A model generated the notes under the pieces. The model made no database searches, was not told the origin of the DNA, and saw nothing but the letters and a program-made list of their open reading frames with translations. Shown here piece by piece: positions 1 to 8,883 of a stretch of DNA of 64,000 bases. This DNA is from Melioribacter sp051488685 (GTDB lineage Bacteria > Bacteroidota > Ignavibacteria > Ignavibacteriales > Melioribacteraceae), in contig NZ_JBPSEH010000002.1 of assembly GCF_051488685.1 (NCBI RefSeq), positions 354,061-418,060 of the forward strand, written 5' to 3'. Within the stretch, counting starts at the first letter, position 1. The number at the start of each line of letters is the position of its first letter. The translations under genes and the position numbers were made by a program.

Positions 1-558
1 TTTTATTCTAACATACTCTCCAACAGCATAACCATTAGGGAAAAGATTTTTAGCAATTTCAGATCCAAGTACAACAACATTTCTGCCACTATTACTTTCA
101 AGTTCGTTAAAAAATCTGCCTTCGTTGAACGTAAGGTTTGTAGTTTTTATGTATTCGTGATTTGTTCCTTGAATAATTATCGATTCTACAGTTCTGTCCT
201 TATACTTGATATTCTGAAAAGACCAGACTGTAGGTGCGGTAGCTAAAGGTAATTTTGCTAATTCTTTATATTTTTTGTAGTCTTCAATAGTAAGATTTCT
301 ACGGTTTCTAAGTTCCCACCAGGGAGTATCGTTATTGAACCACTCCCATTTATCAATATAAAGATTATCCGAGCCGAGCGACGAAACACCATTTTGAAAT
401 GCGTTATCAATTCCATTGATAGCAGTCGACATTAAGACAACGGAAGTAACGCCAATTATAATCCCAAGAGTAGTCAATACCGAGCGGGCTTTATTGGCAC
501 CTATTGCTCTCAATGAAATCAACAGGCCTTCTTTCAATTCATATAAAAACTCTTTCAT
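1..558 (-). CDS. MacB-like ABC transporter permease, N-terminal part (cut by window edge)
   Basis: The frame stays open from an ATG at 558 down to base 1 (186 codons), so only the N-terminal part is present. The protein starts MKEFLYELKEGLLISLRAIG, followed by a hydrophobic segment (about residues 25-45, LTTLGIIIGVTSVVLMS) and then a soluble region. This is the layout of MacB/FtsX-type permeases: one TM helix, then a large periplasmic domain, with the remaining TM helices at the missing C-terminus. The start lies 10 bases after the stop of the ATPase gene, with an AAAGGAG-like site in front. It should form the membrane part of the efflux system with the ATPase, adaptor and TolC-like genes upstream. 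The substrate cannot be told from the sequence. Confidence 0.85.
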   Translation of the reverse strand, partial: MKEFLYELKEGLLISLRAIGANKARSVLTTLGIIIGVTSVVLMSTAINGIDNAFQNGVSSLGSDNLYIDKWEWFNNDTPWWELRNRRNLTIEDYKKYKELAKLPLATAPTVWSFQNIKYKDRTVESIIIQGTNHEYIKTTNLTFNEGRFFNELESNSGRNVVVLGSEIAKNLFPNGYAVGEYVRIK

Positions 559-568
559 TTCAGCTCCT

Positions 569-1291
569 TTATAATTTTGAGGCGCCGTTTTTCTGAGGAA
601 TATATCTATTGACAACTTTCTCGTCTTTTTCAATTAAACCATCACGAATTCTGATGATCCTTTCTGCATGTTCGGCAATATATTCTTCGTGAGTAACAAG
701 AATAATTGTATTTCCCTGCTCATAAATTTCATTAAAAAGCGCCATAATATCTTCGCCGGTTTTAGTATCGAGATTACCAGTCGGTTCATCTGCAAGTATA
801 ATTGCGGGCTCGGTAACAAGCGCTCTTGCAATTGCCACACGCTGACGTTGACCGCCCGAAAGCTCATTTGGTTTATGATGAATTCTGTCGGCCAGGCCTA
901 CATGTTCCAGAGCCAGGCGCGCTTTTTCTTTTCTTTCATGAGCCGGAACACCTGCATAGATCAATGGAAGTTCAACATTATGTAATGCGTCCGAGCGTGG
1001 CAACAGATTAAAAGTCTGAAACACAAAACCGATTTCGCGATTTCTAATTGCAGCCAGTTCATTATCGCTCATTTCACTTACGTTTACGCCCTTGAATTCA
1101 TATAAACCTCTTGTTGGAGTGTCAAGACAACCGAGAATATTCATTAAAGTCGATTTTCCTGAACCAGAAGGCCCCATTATAGCCACATATTCACCTTTTT
1201 CGATTCGTAACGATACATCTCTAAGAGCATGAACTTCCTCACTGCCAACCTGATATATTTTTGCAATATGTTCTATATTGATTATGTTCAT
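569..1291 (-). CDS. MacB/LolD-type ABC transporter ATP-binding protein
   Basis: 240 residues, a complete ABC ATPase. Walker A is GPSGSGKST (about 40-48), the Q-loop is in FVFQTFNLL, the signature is LSGGQRQRVAIARAL, and Walker B is IILADEPTGNLD followed by the H-loop VTHEEYIAEHAERI. The DEPTGNLD sequence and the short length are typical of the MacB/LolD/FtsE class, which work with FtsX-like permeases rather than classical importers. It lies between the adaptor gene (12-base gap) and the permease, so it powers a tripartite efflux or lipoprotein-type exporter. Assignment to the class is firm; the substrate is unknown. Confidence 0.93.
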   Translation of the reverse strand: MNIINIEHIAKIYQVGSEEVHALRDVSLRIEKGEYVAIMGPSGSGKSTLMNILGCLDTPTRGLYEFKGVNVSEMSDNELAAIRNREIGFVFQTFNLLPRSDALHNVELPLIYAGVPAHERKEKARLALEHVGLADRIHHKPNELSGGQRQRVAIARALVTEPAIILADEPTGNLDTKTGEDIMALFNEIYEQGNTIILVTHEEYIAEHAERIIRIRDGLIEKDEKVVNRYIPQKNGASKL

Positions 1292-1303
1292 AGCATTACC
1301 GCC

Positions 1304-2578
1304 TTATTTTTCGTTTTGTGCCAATTTTGTTTTGCCGGATGTAACTGTAACAGTTTTCCCGTCTTCAAGTTCTTTCGAAATAGCACGATAAGGACCGCTA
1401 ATGACTTCTTCATTACCTTTGAGTCCTTCAATAATTTCAATATAGTTATCGTCACTTATACCTGTTTTCACTTTAACCATTTTTGCTTTTCCGTTTTCAA
1501 CAATAAATACTACTTCCTGGGGTTTATTATTTTTCTTATTGTTTTCATTTATAACCCCTTCCTCACCTTCTTGATGTTTTACGGGTTTCGGCGCTCTGGC
1601 AGTTACACTTTGAATTGGTACCGCAATAACATTTTCTTTAGTTTCGGTTTCAATATCTGCATCACACGACATTCCAGGACGTATTTTATCATCTTTGTCG
1701 ATTAAACGAATTTTAACTTCAAAATTGACAACTTCATCCTGTGTACCTGTACCAGTGGTGATAGCGCTGTTGCCTATTTGTGTGACAACGCCTTTAAATA
1801 TTTTATCTCCGAAAGCATCGATATTAATTTTTGCCGTATCACCTATTGAAACAAGTACTACATCGTTTTCATCAACTTCAACTGTAGCTTCCATATTATT
1901 CAAATCTGCCACTGTAAGAAGTTCTGTCCCAGTAAAGCCGCTGCCGATAACTCTTTCGCCCAGTTCGACACTCAATTTGCTTATGGTGCCGTCCATCGGA
2001 GCGTAGACATAAGTTTTATTCAAAGTCTCAGTTGCTTCTTTTAGAGCTGCTTCTGATTGCGATACTAATGATTTTTGCGATTCGTAATTACCGAGTGTTT
2101 GTAAATAATTTGAACGCGCAGCTTCCAGTTCGGCATCACTTGCCAGACCTTTTTGAGCCAATTCCTGAACTCGTTTATAATCGGATTCAACTTTTTCGAG
2201 CAAAGCTTTAGTAGAATTCAACGAAGCTCGAGCTTGTTGTAATCGGGCTTCGGCACTGTTTTTTTGAGCTTCATAAATATCGGGTTTTATACGCAACAAC
2301 AATTGTCCCTTTTTAACATTGTCTCCCTCTTTAACCAACAGACTTACAATTTCGCCTGTGGCTTCAGCGGCAATTTTAACCTGAAATTCGGGATTAATTT
2401 TTCCTGTTGCCGTTACAACCTGTGTAATTGTCCTTCGTGATACTTTTTCGGTTTGCACAGAGATAATTTCTTCCTTATTACCTGCGAACGCTACCAATAG
2501 AATTACAACTATAACCAACAATCCAAGTCCGCCAAAAACAAATAATTTTTTTCTGGATTTCTTATTTCCATTAGCCAT
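1304..2578 (-). CDS. MacA/HlyD-family periplasmic adaptor (membrane fusion protein)
   Basis: 424 residues. A basic N-terminus and one hydrophobic anchor (about 12-31, FVFGGLGLLVIVVILLVAFAG) are followed by a lipoyl-like half motif (IAAEATGEIVSLLVKEGDNVKKGQLLLRI). Next come a long alpha-hairpin rich in Ala/Glu (about 85-185), the second lipoyl half (YAPMDGTISKLSVELGERVIG) and a beta-barrel domain. This is the standard order of MacA-type adaptors, which bridge an inner-membrane ABC permease and an outer-membrane TolC channel. A charged insert near residues 325-355 (KHQEGEEGVINENNKKNNK) looks like a flexible loop. It is the second gene of the operon, 15 bases after the TolC-like gene. Confidence 0.92.
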   Translation of the reverse strand: MANGNKKSRKKLFVFGGLGLLVIVVILLVAFAGNKEEIISVQTEKVSRRTITQVVTATGKINPEFQVKIAAEATGEIVSLLVKEGDNVKKGQLLLRIKPDIYEAQKNSAEARLQQARASLNSTKALLEKVESDYKRVQELAQKGLASDAELEAARSNYLQTLGNYESQKSLVSQSEAALKEATETLNKTYVYAPMDGTISKLSVELGERVIGSGFTGTELLTVADLNNMEATVEVDENDVVLVSIGDTAKINIDAFGDKIFKGVVTQIGNSAITTGTGTQDEVVNFEVKIRLIDKDDKIRPGMSCDADIETETKENVIAVPIQSVTARAPKPVKHQEGEEGVINENNKKNNKPQEVVFIVENGKAKMVKVKTGISDDNYIEIIEGLKGNEEVISGPYRAISKELEDGKTVTVTSGKTKLAQNEK

Positions 2579-2593
2579 TTTAATTTACTCCTT

Positions 2594-3940
2594 TTATTCA
2601 AATTTTTTGTAATCTAATTTACCGAGAGAATTTTGTAATCTGTCGTACTTTGTGTAGAAGTCATACAATGCATTAATTTTGTTTCTAACAGCATCGATGT
2701 AATCCCTGTCAGCCTGGAGAACTTCGAGAATAGTGCCTGCGCCCAGATTGTAACGTTCCTGGTTCAATTTTAGATTTTCTTCGGCAGCCTGCACATTTTT
2801 AGTGGCAACATCCAGGCTCTTCTTGGCTGCAGTAAGGTCAAGATAACCCTGTTTAATTTCGATCTTAATCTGTCTTTCAAGTGCATTCAAATCTTCATTG
2901 ATATTTTTAAGATTGACTTCAGCCAGTTGAATTTGATTTTCGGTAGACCAGTTAGAAAATATCGGTATGCTCAATGTTGCTCCGATATAGAATACTTTCC
3001 TATCGAATAACTTATTGACATCGACAGAAGAAGTAGACCAGGAATAATTTGCCGAGAGTGTGGGAAATAAACCTGTACGGGCAATATGGAGTCCTTTTTG
3101 TGCCGAACTCAGATTAAATTCCATACTTTTATAGTCGTTCCTGTTTTGCATTGCATAATTAACCATTGTTTGAATGTCTTCGAAATCCTTCATATAAAAA
3201 TCGGTATCGATACTTTTCTTTCCCTCGAATGGATCGACAAGTTCATAATCTTCAAGTACGTCTAGTCCCAGGAAATTAAGTAAATTGCTCAAAGCTGTTT
3301 CGTATGTATTTTGCGCTTGAATTAATTGGAGCTCAGCATTGCCGAGTTGAACCTGAGCGGTATAGACGTCAGCTTTTGCCACAGCACCCAATTTATTTTT
3401 CTCATAAACTGTTTCGTAAAACTTTTGATAATACTTAACATTTTCTTCACGAACCTTCATCAATTCACGTGCATTTAAGACCTGATAAAAATAATCTGTT
3501 GTTTCATAAACCACATTTTGTTTTACTTTTTCGAGATTATACTCGGCAGCTTTTATATTATATTTTTTCTGATAGATATTGGAAATATTTGCAAGACCGT
3601 CGAACAAAACTAAATTACCACCCATTCCTACCGAATAGTAGCGGCTATCAGTTTGAGAAGGAGGGATTTCGACAACATTGCCGAAGAAATCTCTCTGGGT
3701 ACCGCCCACGTCATTAACTCGCTGCCAGTTCCATTGTGCTTGCAGGCCGAACGACGGCAGAAGTTCACCATATGCATTTTTTAGTTGAGAGTAATTCGAT
3801 TCGAGATTATTCTGCGTTTTAATCAGATTAGTATTGCGATTTAACGCAATCGATATTGCCTTATCGAGTGTTAACTTTTTCTGTGCCATTAAAGGGATGG
3901 CAGTCAGAATTATTAAGATTAGCAGAATTATTTTTTTCAT
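2594..3940 (-). CDS. TolC-family outer membrane efflux protein
   Basis: 448 residues from the ATG at 3940, chosen over an upstream in-frame start because AAAGGAGTG lies just before it and a signal peptide follows directly (MKKIILLILIILTAIPLMAQ). The body is two alternating helical repeats of the TolC/OEP type (for example SYSQLKNAYGELLPSFGLQAQW and LNQERYNLGAGTILEVLQA near the C-terminus). The family forms trimeric outer-membrane channels for export. It is the first gene of the four-gene efflux operon, ahead of the adaptor, ATPase and permease, so the four probably form one envelope-spanning pump. Confidence 0.93.
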   Translation of the reverse strand: MKKIILLILIILTAIPLMAQKKLTLDKAISIALNRNTNLIKTQNNLESNYSQLKNAYGELLPSFGLQAQWNWQRVNDVGGTQRDFFGNVVEIPPSQTDSRYYSVGMGGNLVLFDGLANISNIYQKKYNIKAAEYNLEKVKQNVVYETTDYFYQVLNARELMKVREENVKYYQKFYETVYEKNKLGAVAKADVYTAQVQLGNAELQLIQAQNTYETALSNLLNFLGLDVLEDYELVDPFEGKKSIDTDFYMKDFEDIQTMVNYAMQNRNDYKSMEFNLSSAQKGLHIARTGLFPTLSANYSWSTSSVDVNKLFDRKVFYIGATLSIPIFSNWSTENQIQLAEVNLKNINEDLNALERQIKIEIKQGYLDLTAAKKSLDVATKNVQAAEENLKLNQERYNLGAGTILEVLQADRDYIDAVRNKINALYDFYTKYDRLQNSLGKLDYKKFE

Positions 3941-4026
3941 TATCACTCCTTTTGTGCTCTTAATTTGCACCTAATTTACATTGATTACGACGTCATATTA
4001 AGAGGAAAGTTTCAACATCGTAAAAA

Positions 4027-5439
4027 TTATTTTTCTTTCTTTAAATATTCGTCTTTAATTTGCAAAAAGTAATTATAGGCATCTTCATAATTATTCTGAA
4101 TTTTGCCGTCGAGTATAGCTTCTTCGATTGCTTTTTTTATTTCACCCACAGTTTTAGAAGGAGGAATACAACAGACCCTCATAATTTCGTCTCCACGCAC
4201 AGGTGACTGGAAAGCTCTCAAGCGATCTTTTTCCTGAACTTCTTTAACTTTTTCCATTACTCGATCGTAATTCGACAAATATTTACTTACTCTTTCGGGA
4301 TTTTTACCCGTTACATCTGCACGACACAATGTAATTAAGTCGTCGAGGTCCTCGCCTGCAGCGGCAGCCAATCTTCTTACTGCTGAATCGGTAACGTGCT
4401 CTTCCACAAGCGCAATGGGACGCATATGTAGTCGAACTAATTTTTCGACATAATGAAGTTTATTCATGGGCAATTTCATCTTAGTAAATATACTTTTCAT
4501 CATTCTTGCGCCCAATTCTTCGTGACCGTGGAATGTCCATCCGATTCCTTCAACAAATTTTTTTGTTTGCGGCTTTGCGATATCGTGAACTAATCCGGCA
4601 AATCTCAGCCAGATATTATCAGTTACTTTTGCAAGGTTGTCAACTACAATACATGTATGATAAAAAACATCTTTGTGATGGTAATCCTTACGTTGTTCAA
4701 CACCACCCAATTCATCTACCTCAGGAAACACAACTTTCATAATTCCATTTTCATACATTAATTTTAGTCCAATCGACGGTACAGGCGTTGATAGAATTTT
4801 AAAGAACTCATCGGTAATTCTCTCCTGTGACACAATTTTGAGGCGTTCTGCCATCATTGATGCGGCTTGTAGAGTTTTTTCCTCTATACTGAAGCCCAAT
4901 TGTGCAGCGAATCGAATAGCCCTCATAATTCTTAGCGGGTCGTCGTCGAAAGTAGCTACAGGATCCAACGGAGTTTTTATAATCTTGTTTTCAATATCAT
5001 TAAGTCCGCCGAATCGATCAATCAATTCTCCAAATGAATCTTTATTCAACGAAAGTGCCAAAGTATTTATTGTAAAATCTCTTCTGTTCAAATCGTCCTC
5101 CAGAGTACCTGGAGCGACCTTAGGATTTCGGCTGTTTCGATTATACGATTCCTTCCTTGCGCCAACAAATTCAAAAGAAATTCCATTGTAATTGAAATGA
5201 GCTGTGCCAAAATTCTTATAAATAGTAACATTACCAACATTAAATTCTTTCGCTAATTCTTGAGCAAATTCGGGTCCGTTGCCTACAATCAAAAAATCCA
5301 TTTCCTCTCTACTTCTATTCAAAATGACATCCCTTACAAATCCTCCAACGAGGTAGACTTTTTCATTCCTTTTATAAGCCAGTTCGGTAAATTTTTTTAA
5401 AAAATCGTATCTGGTTAGTGTATTTTTGATATCAATCAT
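4027..5439 (-). CDS. cca: CCA tRNA nucleotidyltransferase with HD domain
   Basis: 470 residues. The class II head domain starts with LVGGFVRDVILNRSREEMDF (about 29-48), followed by the neck motif NRRDFTINTLALSL and DDPLRIMRAIRFAAQLGF. A C-terminal HD domain carries FAGLVHDIAKPQ. The family adds or repairs the 3' CCA of tRNAs and needs a pair of metal-binding acids; here the usual DxD reads EMD, so the first acid is Glu instead of Asp. The need for the enzyme fits the tRNA-Leu in this window, whose gene does not encode CCA. Its start overlaps the end of the upstream membrane-protein gene by 8 bases, so they are likely cotranscribed. A poly(A) polymerase of the same fold is the main alternative, less likely given the HD domain. 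Confidence 0.88.
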   Translation of the reverse strand: MIDIKNTLTRYDFLKKFTELAYKRNEKVYLVGGFVRDVILNRSREEMDFLIVGNGPEFAQELAKEFNVGNVTIYKNFGTAHFNYNGISFEFVGARKESYNRNSRNPKVAPGTLEDDLNRRDFTINTLALSLNKDSFGELIDRFGGLNDIENKIIKTPLDPVATFDDDPLRIMRAIRFAAQLGFSIEEKTLQAASMMAERLKIVSQERITDEFFKILSTPVPSIGLKLMYENGIMKVVFPEVDELGGVEQRKDYHHKDVFYHTCIVVDNLAKVTDNIWLRFAGLVHDIAKPQTKKFVEGIGWTFHGHEELGARMMKSIFTKMKLPMNKLHYVEKLVRLHMRPIALVEEHVTDSAVRRLAAAAGEDLDDLITLCRADVTGKNPERVSKYLSNYDRVMEKVKEVQEKDRLRAFQSPVRGDEIMRVCCIPPSKTVGEIKKAIEEAILDGKIQNNYEDAYNYFLQIKDEYLKKEK

Positions 5440-7624
5440 AATTCGGAGTTGTTATTTTGTATTCTGTTACCTCTGCGAAATTGACGAACCAATTGACCAT
5501 TCTGAGATTCTCGACAGTCGTTTCCCGCCAATAAATATCGTTAATACCTTCTGCAGCTTTCACTGCAATTTTTTTTGCAATTTGGTGGTATCCCCCTTTT
5601 AAGGCACAACGCGATAACTTAATTAGCAGGTACAAATTGTTTACATTGTTTTTATCAACATTCAGGTAATTATTAAATACATGTAAATATTCATCTTCAG
5701 AATCCATCATGTTGCATAACTCATATAAGGCTTCATAATTACCGTCCTGCAAAGCATCGTATAATATTTTTTTTCTTATGGTTCTATCTCCCATCAGAAA
5801 TTCTTTGATTCGGTTTTGCTCAACTAAAAATATTCTTAATGAAGAAATGAAATAGTATTCAGGATTAAGATTCATACTTCTAATTTCCTTGAATAAACCG
5901 AGAGCACCCTCATAATCATCATTTAAAGCAGAAACGTCACCATAAAATAATTTTAATGCGTAAATATAAGGAGTTTCTTTAAAGTATTTAATTTCGTTTG
6001 AAAGAATTTTTCTGGCTCCCGAATATTTCTTTTGTGCAATGTAAGATTTTATCAATCCTGCTAACGATGAATACGATTTTGTTTTCGAATAAATGTTTTC
6101 GAATATTTGAGTCGATTTCAAAAAATCGCCCTGATTATAGTACTCATAACCTCTGTTTGTTTCGCGTGCAGCATAACGTACACAAGTTTTTTTAAAGATC
6201 GGCTTACCACCGAAATAAAGTTGAGCAGCTTCTTTATTCGTTGTTTCAGGAAGACTTCTAAGAAAACTGTAATATTCTTCGACGACTTCTTCGAGTGGTA
6301 AATTGAATGCTTTTATAAAATCGTTCGAGCTATAAAACTCGATAACATTCTTTATACTGTATTTATCAATTAAGTATTTCACGAACGAACCAGCATAGAC
6401 ATACGATAATCCAGCATAATTTGCATAAAAAGAATAATTCGAAAATAATTTATTAATATCCATGCGATAGCCGTTATCGAATGCAGTCTTTGCCATAAAA
6501 TGCAAGGGATAACCGTAATAATTGTTGTCCAATGCAGATGCAACGCCTTCCAGAAGAGCTGGATTTAAAGGGATATAAAATGGTGGATTAGAATATTTTG
6601 CCATTAAAACATGAACCATCTCATGTTTCAAAGTGGATTCAAGGCTGCTAATATCAGTAAAAATCTGTTTCCTCCACGGTTTTGCTACATCCGCACTCCC
6701 GCTACCGAACAAATCTTTTTTCTGCTGGTTATCTTTAAATACAAATACTTCCATCTGTTCTCCGTCCAATTTGAATAGTTCTCCAAGTCTTTCGTAATAA
6801 TATTCGTAAATGAGAGCAGCATACTTTCCATTTTCGTAATCGGGAGGGGCATATATTTGTGAATGAAGAGTTTCAATTTGTTGACCGAGCTTATTCTTTA
6901 GTGAATCGACATTTGTGGCAAATCCGAATGCAGGTTTAAGTATCCAGAAAATGAATGAAATCGTAACGACTAAAGTGATGATTAAGACGTCGTTTAAAAT
7001 TTTCTTTTTCTTTACTTCAATTACCGCCCGCAATATTCCCAGACCTATCAATAAATTAAGTACTCTGTAGAGAATAAGTTTATTTGTTACGACAATGCTC
7101 TCGTCGTACAGTGTGCCTGAAAAAAATCCAAAGAGTGGATTATAAAAATAAAGTTGAGGATATAAATAAAATTCGATTAACGATAATGAGAACAAAATTA
7201 TTGAAGATAGTATAAGAATGAGAAAATTATATTTTCTAAAAATTAGTTTGATTATATATGCCATTACGGTGCCATTAAAAAGAGAAGGCAGAGTAATAAC
7301 GAAATAAAAAGCAAAGCCATATAGAATCGAACAGCGATTAATAAACAGGTAAAAAAATACTCCGTTTGCCAGAACCAAACCAGCTGCAATTAACAATTTT
7401 AGTGCAACTTCCCGGTATGCTGAAATAACAGAATTTAGATCCGTTGAAAATTTCAAGAAGATCAGACCACCGACAATAAATAACACTATGCCATTCAAAG
7501 CGGAAAATTCATAGTCGAATGTGTTTAGCAGTGGGAATCTTGAAAGCAACAGTTCAAAGAGAGCCAGCAAAAAAAACAATACATAGAAATACCTGTGGCC
7601 CCAGTAGAACTTTTTAATACTCAT
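5432..7624 (-). CDS. membrane protein with HExxH gluzincin-like domain and TPR-like tail
   Basis: 730 residues, no name recognised. The first ~230 residues hold about seven hydrophobic segments. A soluble region follows with HEMVH at residues 334-338, matching the HExxH zinc motif, and a downstream Glu-containing helix (PLNPALLEGVASAL), the arrangement of gluzincin/peptidase-MA-like domains. From about 470 on, helical repeats resembling TPR units appear (YYNQGDFLKSTQIFENIYSKTKSYSSLAGLIKSYIAQKKYSGARKIL, cited in pieces). The gene overlaps murA by 11 bases and cca by 8 bases, so it is in one operon with them. I infer a membrane-anchored metalloprotease or a related, possibly inactive, protein; the substrate is unknown. 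Confidence 0.7.
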   Translation of the reverse strand: MSIKKFYWGHRYFYVLFFLLALFELLLSRFPLLNTFDYEFSALNGIVLFIVGGLIFLKFSTDLNSVISAYREVALKLLIAAGLVLANGVFFYLFINRCSILYGFAFYFVITLPSLFNGTVMAYIIKLIFRKYNFLILILSSIILFSLSLIEFYLYPQLYFYNPLFGFFSGTLYDESIVVTNKLILYRVLNLLIGLGILRAVIEVKKKKILNDVLIITLVVTISFIFWILKPAFGFATNVDSLKNKLGQQIETLHSQIYAPPDYENGKYAALIYEYYYERLGELFKLDGEQMEVFVFKDNQQKKDLFGSGSADVAKPWRKQIFTDISSLESTLKHEMVHVLMAKYSNPPFYIPLNPALLEGVASALDNNYYGYPLHFMAKTAFDNGYRMDINKLFSNYSFYANYAGLSYVYAGSFVKYLIDKYSIKNVIEFYSSNDFIKAFNLPLEEVVEEYYSFLRSLPETTNKEAAQLYFGGKPIFKKTCVRYAARETNRGYEYYNQGDFLKSTQIFENIYSKTKSYSSLAGLIKSYIAQKKYSGARKILSNEIKYFKETPYIYALKLFYGDVSALNDDYEGALGLFKEIRSMNLNPEYYFISSLRIFLVEQNRIKEFLMGDRTIRKKILYDALQDGNYEALYELCNMMDSEDEYLHVFNNYLNVDKNNVNNLYLLIKLSRCALKGGYHQIAKKIAVKAAEGINDIYWRETTVENLRMVNWFVNFAEVTEYKITTPNYD

Positions 7625-8876
7625 CGGTTACTACTCTTTCGATATCGGCGCCAAGAGCTTTTAATTTTTCTTCGATTCTCTGATATCCTCTATCGATATG
7701 ATAAATACGCAGAATTTCCGTCGTTCCTTCTGCTGCCAGTCCCGCAATTACTAAAGAGGCACTTGCTCTCAAATCTGTCGACATGACTTTTGCACCGGTT
7801 AATTTTTCTACTCCTTTAACCACAGCGCTGTTATTGACCACTTCGATATCTGCACCCAATCTTATCAATTCAGGTACATGATTGAATCTATCTGGATAAA
7901 TAGTGTCTGTAATAGTAGATGTCCCTTTTGCCAGCGACATTAAAGCAATCCATTGTGCTTGCATGTCGGTAGGAAATCCAGGATAAACATCGGTGGTTAC
8001 ATCCACATTTGAAATTAAATCAGTCGAGCTGAGCTTAATTTCTCTTTCATTATTTTGAATATAAAAACCTGCTTCTTCCAGTTTAATCAAAATAGTTTCG
8101 AGGTGTTTCGAAATCACATTGGTAAGAGTAATGTTGCCACCTGTAATTCCTGCTGCAATTAATAAAGTGCCCGCCTCAATTCGGTCAGGGATGTTTAAAA
8201 AATTAGCTGGGGTTAGAGAATCTACGCCTTCAATTTCGATTATCTTTGTACCGATTCCATTAATTTTAGCACCCATTCGGGTAAGATATTCCTCAAGTGC
8301 GACAATTTCGGGTTCTGTTGCAGCATTGGAAATCAAAGTTGTTCCTTTTGCAAGTGACGCAGCCATAAGCGTATTTCCAGTGGCACCTACCGAAGGAATA
8401 TCGAAATGAATTTTTGTGCCGTGTAGACGCTTGGACTTAGCAATAATATAACCGAGTTCGAGCTCGATTTCTGCTCCCAATTTTTTCATCGCTTCAAGAT
8501 GAAGATTAATTGGGCGTGGACCCCAGGCGCATCCACCCGGCATGGAAACTTTAGCATAACCAAAACGCGTCAATAATGGCCCTAAGACATAGATCGATGC
8601 TCTCATTTTCTTAACTAATTCATACGGCGCTACCTGATTATTAATTCTCGAATTGTCGATTGTAAGCGTATAATCCTCGAACTTAATATTCGAACCCAGC
8701 TCTGTCATTAATTTCATCATCGTATAGATATCGTTGACTTCGGGTGCGCTTTCGATTGTATTAATTCCTTCGTTTAAAAGAGTAGCTGGCATGAGTGCCA
8801 ATGCTGAATTTTTTGCACCGCTTACCTCAACTTTGCCCTCAAGTTTTTTGCCGCCTTTTATTATGAACTTTTCCAC
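7614..8876 (-). CDS. murA: UDP-N-acetylglucosamine 1-carboxyvinyltransferase
   Basis: 420 residues, the normal MurA length. It starts at GTG (8876) with AGAGG a few bases upstream and the typical N-terminus MEKFIIKGGKKLEGKVEVSGAKNSAL. The catalytic cysteine loop is visible as MPGGCAWGPRP (about residues 112-122), and the end carries the conserved DLRASASLVIAGLAAEG. It catalyses the first committed step of peptidoglycan synthesis, transferring enolpyruvate from PEP to UDP-GlcNAc in the cytoplasm. It is the first gene of a group of three overlapping genes (murA, HExxH membrane protein, cca). Confidence 0.95.
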   Translation of the reverse strand: MEKFIIKGGKKLEGKVEVSGAKNSALALMPATLLNEGINTIESAPEVNDIYTMMKLMTELGSNIKFEDYTLTIDNSRINNQVAPYELVKKMRASIYVLGPLLTRFGYAKVSMPGGCAWGPRPINLHLEAMKKLGAEIELELGYIIAKSKRLHGTKIHFDIPSVGATGNTLMAASLAKGTTLISNAATEPEIVALEEYLTRMGAKINGIGTKIIEIEGVDSLTPANFLNIPDRIEAGTLLIAAGITGGNITLTNVISKHLETILIKLEEAGFYIQNNEREIKLSSTDLISNVDVTTDVYPGFPTDMQAQWIALMSLAKGTSTITDTIYPDRFNHVPELIRLGADIEVVNNSAVVKGVEKLTGAKVMSTDLRASASLVIAGLAAEGTTEILRIYHIDRGYQRIEEKLKALGADIERVVTDEY

Positions 8877-8883
8877 AGGACCT

